DNA from: Bacteroidia bacterium | Lineage (GTDB): Bacteria; Bacteroidota; Bacteroidia; NS11-12g; UBA955 | Length of the DNA: 5,276 nt | Direction: 5' to 3' | NCBI GenBank assembly: GCA_014376345.1 | Contig: JACMRS010000087.1 | Location: forward strand, 1 to 5,276 | In this document: positions 1 through 4,507 of the stretch, piece after piece | Position numbering within the stretch: the stretch's first letter is position 1 | How the letters are laid out: each line of letters begins with the position of its first letter | Notes under the pieces: generated by a model | Told to the model about the DNA's origin: nothing | The model's input: the letters and a program-made list of their open reading frames with translations, nothing else | Databases searched by the model: none | Made by a program: the position numbers and the translations under genes

Positions 1-576
1 CTTGTTATTGATATGAACAGGCTGTATGCTTACGCTAAAGTTGTAATGGAAAACGGACAGCTTAAGAATTTCGAACCGCTTGAAGGACTTTCTAAGTTTG
101 CATCTATTGAAGAATTGAATAATGTTAAATTTAGCAGACTTGAAAATGAAGTTGAAATAAGGGATAACATGGTAATTATTCCTGAAATGACAGTTAAAAA
201 TAATATCCTGGACATGCAGATTAAAGGCAGTCACACCTTTGATAATTGCATGGATTATACTATCAGACTGAAAGTGTCAGATATTCTTGCTTCAAGGTAT
301 AACTGGAGAAAAAATAGAAAACAGGATGAAGTAGAGGATCATGGAAAGCAAGGAATGATTATCTACTTAACTGTTAAAGGTACTCCGGGTAATCTGAAAT
401 TCGGGATTACAAAAGTGAGTCTCGCACCAAAGCTTAATTTGTTGTCACCTGCAGTTAAAGAATCAGTTAAACAGGAGAAAAACGAACTTAAACAAATGTT
501 GAAAGATGAATTTTCAAGAGATCCGGAAAAAAAGCAGGATAAGCCAAAAGAAGAGGTTGTAGATTGGGATGAGTAA
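1..576 (+). CDS. AsmA-like family protein, C-terminal part (5' end outside window)
   Basis: The reading frame is open from base 1 (Leu-Val-Ile-Asp precedes the first Met at 13), so this is the tail of a longer gene and the ATG at 13 is probably internal. About 191 residues are visible. The segment with NFEPLEGLSKF, the IEELNNVKFSRLENEVEIRD stretch, then NNILDMQIKGSHTFDN and DYTIRLKVSDIL is the typical C-terminal repeat-like region of large Bacteroidota AsmA-like proteins. It is followed by a KFGITK-type strand and a charged Lys/Glu-rich tail (last ~40 residues). Family members are large envelope proteins anchored in the inner membrane by an N-terminal helix (not visible here) and are proposed to influence outer-membrane assembly or lipid transfer; the exact role in this phylum is not settled. 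No hairpin with a T-run follows the stop. Family assignment is fairly sure, function is inference. Confidence 0.8.
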   Translation, partial: LVIDMNRLYAYAKVVMENGQLKNFEPLEGLSKFASIEELNNVKFSRLENEVEIRDNMVIIPEMTVKNNILDMQIKGSHTFDNCMDYTIRLKVSDILASRYNWRKNRKQDEVEDHGKQGMIIYLTVKGTPGNLKFGITKVSLAPKLNLLSPAVKESVKQEKNELKQMLKDEFSRDPEKKQDKPKEEVVDWDE

Positions 577-592
577 GTGTTGTTTAGGATGT

Positions 593-630
593 TAAATGCA
601 CCTGAGCAAAATTGATTAACTTTGCATTTA
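593..630. repeat. Inverted repeat spanning the rbfA promoter
   Basis: TAAATGCA at 593-600 is perfectly complementary to TGCATTTA at 623-630, separated by 22 bases. The right arm overlaps the last two bases of the -7 box TAACTTTG. No T-run follows, so it is a poor intrinsic terminator for the upstream gene. It could be an operator half-site pair or chance in AT-rich DNA. Confidence 0.35.
617..624 (+). promoter_or_regulatory. Bacteroidota-type -7 box upstream of rbfA
   Basis: TAACTTTG matches the phylum consensus TAnnTTTG exactly and ends 18 bases before the rbfA ATG, which would give a very short leader. I could not find a clear TTG-type -33 element at the expected 17-23 base distance, so the promoter call rests on the -7 box and its position. 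It would drive rbfA and the permease gene behind it. Confidence 0.5.
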
Positions 631-642
631 TAAATTGATGTT

Positions 643-1023
643 ATGAGCGGAAACAGAGTAGAAAAATTCGAGAGACAAATGCAAAGGGAACTGGGTGAAA
701 TTTTTCAGCAGCGCTCAAGAGATTGGTTTGGAGGTGCATTTATTACTGTTTCCGGTGTTAAAGCATCACCAGATCTTGGCTATCTGAAAATTTATATCAG
801 TCTTTTTAATGTTGCTACCAGAGCAGAAACTCTTGCTAATGTTGAACTTCATAACAAGCAAATTCGTAAGGATCTTTCAGGAAGAATTGGGAAAACCGTC
901 AGAATTATTCCTGAGTTGACATTTTTTGAAGATGATACACTGGATTATGTAAATAAATTTGATGCTATTTTTGATGATCTTAGAAAAGAAAGAGAAAGTC
1001 GCGAAAATAATAATGAAAGCTGA
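643..1023 (+). CDS. rbfA: 30S ribosome-binding factor RbfA
   Basis: A 126-residue protein, normal length for RbfA. The family binds the 30S subunit near the 16S rRNA 5' end and assists late maturation and cold adaptation; it is a cytoplasmic single KH-type domain protein. Visible hallmarks are the N-terminal helix RVEKFERQMQRELGEIFQQ (residues 5-23), the strand DLGYLKIYISLF (44-55), the helix ending in IRKDLSGRIG (74-83), and the signature RIIPELTFFEDDTLDY (87-102), equivalent to the RxxPxLxFxxDxS segment of the family. The C-terminus is a short charged tail (RKERESRENNNES). The ATG at 643 starts directly before the first helix and lies 18 bases after a -7 box; there is no Shine-Dalgarno sequence, as is usual in the phylum. 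The stop is 12 bases before the permease start, which suggests co-transcription. Confidence 0.93.
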   Translation: MSGNRVEKFERQMQRELGEIFQQRSRDWFGGAFITVSGVKASPDLGYLKIYISLFNVATRAETLANVELHNKQIRKDLSGRIGKTVRIIPELTFFEDDTLDYVNKFDAIFDDLRKERESRENNNES

Positions 1024-1035
1024 ACAATACTTCAA

Positions 1036-2229
1036 ATGAATACATCTCTGTTTGTTGCAAGGAGGTATCTTTTCTCTAAAAAATCCAGGAATGCCATTAA
1101 TATTATTTCAGGTATTTCCATGGTTGCATTTGCGGTTTGTACTGCTGCACTAATCATTATCCTTTCAGCTATGAATGGTTTTGAAAGTCTAATATTTTCT
1201 ATCTATAACAAATTTGATCCTGATATCAGAATTGCAGCTGTTCAGGGTAAAACTTTCGATCCTACTTTAATAAATACCACAAAAATTAAAAATCTTCAGG
1301 GTGTACTTTATGTAATGCCTGTTCTGGAAGATAATGCTGCTATTAATCACGGATCATTTCAAACTGTTTGCACTGTTAAAGGTGTTGACTCAGGATTTAT
1401 CAGAATGTCCGGACTCAGAGACAGAATTGTTGCCGGAGATGCATTACTTCAATACGATTCTATTCCTTTTATGATTATGGGTGCCGGAATTGATTATCAA
1501 CTGAACACCAATGTCGAAGGGATTCAATCAAAAATTTCGCTTGTAACACCAAGGAGGGGAGATTTTAATGTAACTGATCTTTCTGCAATTAGTCAGTTGA
1601 ATATTGTGCCATCGGGTGTTATCAGTATGGACGAGGTAATTAATAATAAATATGTATTGGTGCCTTTATTTTTCGCCAGAGAACTTTTTGAAAGGGAAAA
1701 AGAGGTGTCATCATTGGAAATAAGACTTAAGCCCGGAGCTGACCTTGAAAAGACAAAAATCGATATAAAATCAATCTGTAATGATAAGTTTTTAGTTAAA
1801 GATAAATTCGAACAGCAGGAATCGCTTTATAAAATGTTTAAATCAGAAAAATGGGCCAGTTTTGCAATTCTTACATTGGTGTTTATTATAGCTGCATTTA
1901 ACGTAGTTGGCTCTTTAACTATGTTGGTTATTGAAAAAAAGAAAGATATACTGACGTTGAAAAGCATGGGTGCAGAAAACAGTCTGATTAAAAAGATATT
2001 TCTGAGTGAAGGCATGCTGATAGCTATGGTTGGTGGTGTTATTGGAATTATATTCGGCGTGGTACTTTGTCTTTTTCAGGAGCATTACGGGTTTTTGAGA
2101 ATGGAAGGAGCCATAGTTGAAAGCTATCCTGTAAAAGTTTTTTTTACAGATGTTATTCTGGTAGTAATAACCACTGTTTCATTAGGGTTTCTTACTAGTA
2201 TTTATCCGGCTTACAGATCGGCTAAATAA
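1036..2229 (+). CDS. LolC/LolE/FtsX-family ABC transporter permease
   Basis: A 397-residue inner-membrane permease with the four-TM layout of lipoprotein-releasing LolC/LolE proteins: TM1 about residues 22-45, a large periplasmic domain about 46-272, then TM2 about 273-297, TM3 about 324-347 and TM4 about 369-390. The start MNTSLFVARRYLFSKKSRNA matches the cytosolic N-terminal amphipathic helix of the family. The cytosolic loop after TM2, EKKKDILTLKSMGA (300-313), is the usual coupling segment facing the ATPase, and the protein ends in PAYRSAK as FtsX domains do. The periplasmic part holds TPRRGDF (171-177). Its expected partner is a LolD-type ATPase, which is not in this window. Likely role: extraction of outer-membrane lipoproteins from the inner membrane, or a related MacB-like export. 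A single permease may act as a homodimer; that is inference. It follows rbfA by 12 bp and is probably in its operon. Confidence 0.88.
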   Translation: MNTSLFVARRYLFSKKSRNAINIISGISMVAFAVCTAALIIILSAMNGFESLIFSIYNKFDPDIRIAAVQGKTFDPTLINTTKIKNLQGVLYVMPVLEDNAAINHGSFQTVCTVKGVDSGFIRMSGLRDRIVAGDALLQYDSIPFMIMGAGIDYQLNTNVEGIQSKISLVTPRRGDFNVTDLSAISQLNIVPSGVISMDEVINNKYVLVPLFFARELFEREKEVSSLEIRLKPGADLEKTKIDIKSICNDKFLVKDKFEQQESLYKMFKSEKWASFAILTLVFIIAAFNVVGSLTMLVIEKKKDILTLKSMGAENSLIKKIFLSEGMLIAMVGGVIGIIFGVVLCLFQEHYGFLRMEGAIVESYPVKVFFTDVILVVITTVSLGFLTSIYPAYRSAK

Positions 2230-2278
2230 AATAACTCCATTATTTTACTATTATTTAGGAGAAACTGAAAGTTTGGCA

Positions 2279-2286
2279 TACATTTG
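2279..2286 (+). promoter_or_regulatory. -7 box upstream of the DUF4783-like gene
   Basis: TACATTTG matches TAnnTTTG and lies 27 bases before the ATG at 2314, leaving an AT-rich leader of about 20 bases. No clear -33 TTG is visible at normal spacing. The box covers an in-frame TTG (2284) that could be taken as a start; if the box is used, that TTG cannot be in the mRNA, which favours the ATG at 2314. Confidence 0.45.
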
Positions 2287-2313
2287 GATAGTATACGTTT
2301 AAAATCAAATAAA

Positions 2314-2703
2314 ATGAGATCAATATTCACATTAGCATTATTAAGTGTTTGCGCTTTGAGTTCAATTGCAGGTGTAAACGGCGATAATACAGATAAAATT
2401 GCTGCAGCTTTTAAGAAAGGAAATGCAGATGAGGTTGCCGCTTTTTTTAATTCAAGCATCGACCTTACAGTTCCAACCGGTACTGGTGTTTATAGTAAAG
2501 AACAGGCTAAAATGATACTCAGCAAGTTTTTTACAACCAACGTGCCTTCTTCTGCCAAAGTAATTCATAAAGGAACCAGCGGTTCTGGCGCTAATTACGC
2601 TGTTATTGAGTTAGAAACATCAGGAGGCACTTATAGAGTGAACGTTTTAATGAAACAGGAAGGCGGAACATATATGATTCGTGAGTTAAAAATCGAAAAA
2701 TAA
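2314..2703 (+). CDS. Small exported DUF4783-like protein
   Basis: A 129-residue protein starting at the ATG at 2314. An upstream in-frame TTG at 2284 would add ten polar residues ahead of the signal peptide and sits in a promoter-like box, so I reject it. Residues 1-20 (MRSIFTLALLSVCALSSIAG) look like a Sec signal peptide; the Cys at 13 has no good lipobox. The mature part has an IAAAFKKGNADEVAAFF helix (29-45), a VYSKEQAKMILSKFF segment (59-73), then strand pairs ending in YRVNVLMKQEGGTYMIRELKIEK. This pattern fits the Bacteroidota DUF4783 family, an NTF2-like alpha+beta fold of unknown function, probably periplasmic. The gene has its own -7 box upstream and a strong terminator 38 bases after its stop, so it appears to be transcribed alone or as the last gene of the rbfA-permease unit. 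No enzymatic motif is evident. Confidence 0.82.
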   Translation: MRSIFTLALLSVCALSSIAGVNGDNTDKIAAAFKKGNADEVAAFFNSSIDLTVPTGTGVYSKEQAKMILSKFFTTNVPSSAKVIHKGTSGSGANYAVIELETSGGTYRVNVLMKQEGGTYMIRELKIEK

Positions 2704-2733
2704 TTTAAATCAGTATTTTTCATTAGAAAAATT

Positions 2734-2741
2734 GAACTTTG
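2734..2741 (+). promoter_or_regulatory. Possible nadC -7 box abutting the terminator
   Basis: GAACTTTG differs from TAnnTTTG at the first position only and ends directly before the left arm of the terminator hairpin. Transcription starting a few bases downstream would begin inside that arm, giving a nadC leader of about 30 bases without a complete hairpin. This is the only candidate I see for nadC, but it is imperfect and has no clear -33 element. Confidence 0.3.
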
Positions 2742-2771
2742 TGCCGGCCATCAATAGTGGCCGGCATTTTT
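2742..2771 (+). terminator. Rho-independent terminator after the DUF4783-like gene
   Basis: The 9-bp arms TGCCGGCCA (2742-2750) and TGGCCGGCA (2758-2766) pair perfectly around the loop TCAATAG and are followed directly by TTTTT (2767-2771) and further AT-rich sequence. It is by far the most GC-rich short stretch in the surrounding spacer. It should stop transcripts coming from upstream just before the nadC start at 2777. Confidence 0.85.
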
Positions 2772-2776
2772 ATTAT

Positions 2777-3628
2777 ATGGATTTTAATTCAAAACAAGTA
2801 TCAGATTTTATAGAGAGAGCCATGTCTGAGGATATTGGCGATGGCGATCATTCGGGTTTAGCTTCAATTGATGCAGGAACAAAAGGAACTGCTAAGCTTA
2901 TTTTTAAAGATGAAGGTATCGCAGCCGGTTTAGAACTCGCAGAAAAAGTACTGAAATATTCTGATCCTGATTGTAAAATTGATTTTTTTATGAAAGATGG
3001 CGATAGGGTAAAATATGGTGATATCGGCTTTGAAGTAATTGGTGACGCAAGGGCAATTTTAAAATCTGAAAGGTTATTATTGAACTGTATGCAAAGATTA
3101 AGTGGCATTGCAACAATAACAGCTAAAGCGGTAGCTATTATATCGCCATATCAAACTAAAATACTTGATACTCGTAAAACAACCCCGAATATCAGATTTT
3201 TAGAAAAATGGGCGGTTACTGTAGGAGGTGGTTTCAACCACAGAACCGGTCTTTATGATATGATCATGCTGAAAGACAACCATAATGATTTTGCTGGTGG
3301 TATTACAAACTCAATAAAAAAAACGCATGAATACCTGAAAAAATCCGGAAAAAATTTAAAAATTGAAGTTGAAACAAGAAATATGGAAGAGGTTAAAGAA
3401 GTGCTTGCTTCCGGTGGTATCGACCGAATTATGCTTGACAATTTTAAACCTTCGCAAATTACAGAAGCGCTTATTGTAATAAATAAAAAATATGAAACAG
3501 AGGCTTCAGGAGGAATTACTTTGGATAATATTAAGGAATATGCAGAAACAGGAGTTGATTTTATTTCACTTGGCATGCTTACTCACTCCGTTAAAAGTTT
3601 GGATATCAGCCTTAAAGTTAAAATATAA
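2777..3628 (+). CDS. nadC: Nicotinate-nucleotide pyrophosphorylase (quinolinate phosphoribosyltransferase, carboxylating)
   Basis: A 283-residue cytoplasmic enzyme of de novo NAD synthesis (EC 2.4.2.19): quinolinate + PRPP gives nicotinate mononucleotide + CO2 + diphosphate. The length fits the family. An N-terminal alpha/beta domain begins MDFNSKQVSDFIERAMSEDIG, with GDGDHSG at 21-27. Then come the conserved ERLLLNCMQRLSGIAT (98-113), the substrate-binding LDTRKTTPNIR (130-140), EKWAVTVGGGFNHRTGLYDM (143-162) with MLKDNH (164-169), EVETRN (197-202), MLDNF (219-223), ASGGITLDNI (243-252) and DFISLGMLTHSV (261-272). These supply the Arg, Lys, His, Glu and Asp residues that bind quinolinate and PRPP in the barrel domain. 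I chose the ATG at 2777; an in-frame TTG at 2732 would read through the terminator hairpin and add 15 atypical residues. The enzymes for the earlier steps (NadA, NadB) are not in the window. No NAD-responsive operator is recognisable. Confidence 0.95.
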   Translation: MDFNSKQVSDFIERAMSEDIGDGDHSGLASIDAGTKGTAKLIFKDEGIAAGLELAEKVLKYSDPDCKIDFFMKDGDRVKYGDIGFEVIGDARAILKSERLLLNCMQRLSGIATITAKAVAIISPYQTKILDTRKTTPNIRFLEKWAVTVGGGFNHRTGLYDMIMLKDNHNDFAGGITNSIKKTHEYLKKSGKNLKIEVETRNMEEVKEVLASGGIDRIMLDNFKPSQITEALIVINKKYETEASGGITLDNIKEYAETGVDFISLGMLTHSVKSLDISLKVKI

Positions 3629-3634
3629 TTGAAA

Positions 3635-3662
3635 AGCCGTTTATAGTTTAAATTAGCCGTTT
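3635..3662. repeat. Short direct repeat AGCCGTTT, 20-bp period
   Basis: AGCCGTTT occurs at 3635-3642 and again at 3655-3662, exactly 20 bp (about two helical turns) apart, in the spacer between nadC and the T9SS cargo gene. This spacing would put two copies on the same DNA face, but the unit is short and may be chance. The spacer shows no terminator hairpin for nadC. Confidence 0.3.
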
Positions 3663-3672
3663 GTCAAAAGCA

Positions 3673-3703
3673 TTTGCGCTTAATTATGTTTAATACTATA
3701 TTG
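3673..3703 (+). promoter_or_regulatory. Weak promoter candidate for the T9SS cargo gene
   Basis: TTTG at 3673-3676 could serve as a -33 element, 19 bases ahead of CTATATTG at 3696-3703, which keeps only the TTG end of the -7 consensus. The start codon follows 18 bases later, after an AT-rich leader. Low confidence, since the -7 match is poor. Confidence 0.25.
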
Positions 3704-3721
3704 CAGCATTAAATAATTGTT

Positions 3722-4390
3722 ATGAAAAAAATATTTACAGTTTTAGTATTTGTCTTCTCTGCTTCACTTTCTTTCGCACAGATTTCTTTTAAAGATGATA
3801 CGCTTCATACTGCAACTTATCAGAATGAATTTGAAGTAGTAGGATATACGAAATTTCAAAAAACAGTTGCTACTGATACCGATTTTGTATGGGTACGAAC
3901 TGTCAATACGCTTCCTTCAGGTTGGTCGAGTGCCGTTTGTGATGTTGAGCTTTGCAGAACATCTACCACAGACAGTGCAGATTTTGTGCTTGGAAGTAAT
4001 AGAATGGTAGGTGATTTTTCTTTTCATTTTTATCCGTCAAATAATAAAGGCAAAGGTAGCATGACTGTTGTTGTATATTCTAAAGCCAATAGAAAAAACT
4101 CAACAACTATTGTTGTTTTTGCTGAAATCTGGGGACTTGGAATTGCATCTGTTCAAAATTCACCTTATGTCTTTTTCCCTAGTCCAGCCAATGAAGTACT
4201 GAATGTTAATGGCATTTCTGACAAAGATTTGCAAGTTAGAATCACTGACGTTGTTGGTAATATTGTTAACGAATCTGTTTTAAATAGCAATGATGCAAGT
4301 ATCAATATCAGTAATTTAAGTGCAGGTACTTATTTTGTAAGGTTCAGCGATGGTGACATCTTAAGAACTCAAAAAATCATTAAACAATAA
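3722..4390 (+). CDS. Small secreted protein with type IX secretion (type A) sorting domain
   Basis: A 222-residue exported protein. Residues 1-20 (MKKIFTVLVFVFSASLSFAQ) are a clear Sec signal peptide, with cleavage probable near Ala19-Gln20. Residues 21 to about 140 form a beta-rich domain I cannot name. It contains DFVWVRTVNTLPSGWSSAVC and FHFYPSNNKGKGSMTVVVYS, and the protein's only two cysteines (Cys73, Cys78), which could form a disulfide. Residues about 150-222 are a T9SS type A C-terminal domain: FFPSPANEVLNV (the YPNPxxxxLxV strand, with Ser in place of the usual Asn), VRITDVVGNIV, INISNLSAGTYFVRF and a basic end RTQKIIKQ. After Sec export the protein should cross the outer membrane by T9SS and be released or attached to the surface; the sorting domain is normally cleaved. 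The N-terminal domain may be an Ig-like or cupredoxin-like fold, but its function is unknown. The gene stands alone and converges on the FadL-type gene. Confidence 0.85.
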   Translation: MKKIFTVLVFVFSASLSFAQISFKDDTLHTATYQNEFEVVGYTKFQKTVATDTDFVWVRTVNTLPSGWSSAVCDVELCRTSTTDSADFVLGSNRMVGDFSFHFYPSNNKGKGSMTVVVYSKANRKNSTTIVVFAEIWGLGIASVQNSPYVFFPSPANEVLNVNGISDKDLQVRITDVVGNIVNESVLNSNDASINISNLSAGTYFVRFSDGDILRTQKIIKQ

Positions 4391-4456
4391 GAGATTTCTG
4401 ATTTCTTAATTAGAATTTCTGATTTAAATTTATGATTTAAAATCAGAGATCTAATT
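4391..4456. terminator. AT-rich overlapping inverted repeats, probable bidirectional terminator
   Basis: In the convergent spacer, TCTGATTTAAAT (4418-4429) pairs with ATTTAAAATCAGA (4435-4447) around the loop TTATG with a single bulged base. An outer stem of AATTAGA (4408-4414) and TCTAATT (4450-4456) encloses it. A second copy of ATTTCTGATTT lies at 4394-4404, and AGATTTCTGATTT (4392-4404) can instead pair with AAATCAGAGATCT (4440-4452), with one G-U pair. The structure sits between two genes that run toward each other, starting directly after one stop and 51 bases short of the other, so a two-way terminator is the likely role. The stems are AT-rich and the T-run after the plus-strand hairpin is short. 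Confidence 0.5.
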
Positions 4457-4507
4457 TTACTGTGATTAGCGTTTCAGTAAATCTAAATTTGATTTTATTA
4501 TTAAATA

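Noticed and set aside
30..215. Minus-strand open frame of 61 codons within the AsmA-like gene
   Set aside because: It is a shadow frame opposite conserved coding sequence, with no start signal.
1827..2015. Minus-strand open frame of 62 codons within the permease gene
   Set aside because: It is antisense to the second membrane segment and the coupling loop; its hydrophobicity is inherited from the opposite strand.
2262..2274. Small hairpin AAACT-gaa-AGTTT after the permease gene, considered as a terminator
   Set aside because: It has only a 5-bp AT-rich stem and no T-run follows, so it is too weak to call.
2273..2302. Possible nine-codon leader ORF (TTG start, peptide MAYIWIVYV) preceded by AGGAG at 2258-2262
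   Set aside because: The phylum makes little use of Shine-Dalgarno sites, and the likely promoter -7 box at 2279-2286 lies inside this ORF, so it would not be in the main transcript. No regulatory codon run or attenuator hairpin accompanies it.
2284..2313. Upstream TTG start for the DUF4783-like protein
   Set aside because: It would place ten polar residues in front of the signal peptide, and the codon lies within the -7 box.
2211..2459. Minus-strand open frame of 82 codons across the permease end and the DUF4783-like start
   Set aside because: It overlaps real coding sequence and promoter, and its translation has no recognisable domain or convincing start context.
2732..2776. Upstream TTG start for nadC adding 15 residues
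   Set aside because: The added segment is translated terminator hairpin and does not resemble a NadC N-terminus; the ATG at 2777 fits the family.
2848..3108. Minus-strand open frame of 86 codons within nadC
   Set aside because: It is a shadow of the conserved nadC frame with Ser/Pro-rich antisense composition.
3253..3576. Minus-strand open frame of 107 codons
   Set aside because: It lies entirely inside nadC, opposite highly conserved motifs, has a Ser/Ile-rich composition typical of antisense frames, and resembles no family.
4484..4500. Short stem AATC/GATT near 4485-4497, considered as a second terminator
   Set aside because: It has only 4-5 AT-rich pairs, common by chance in this spacer.
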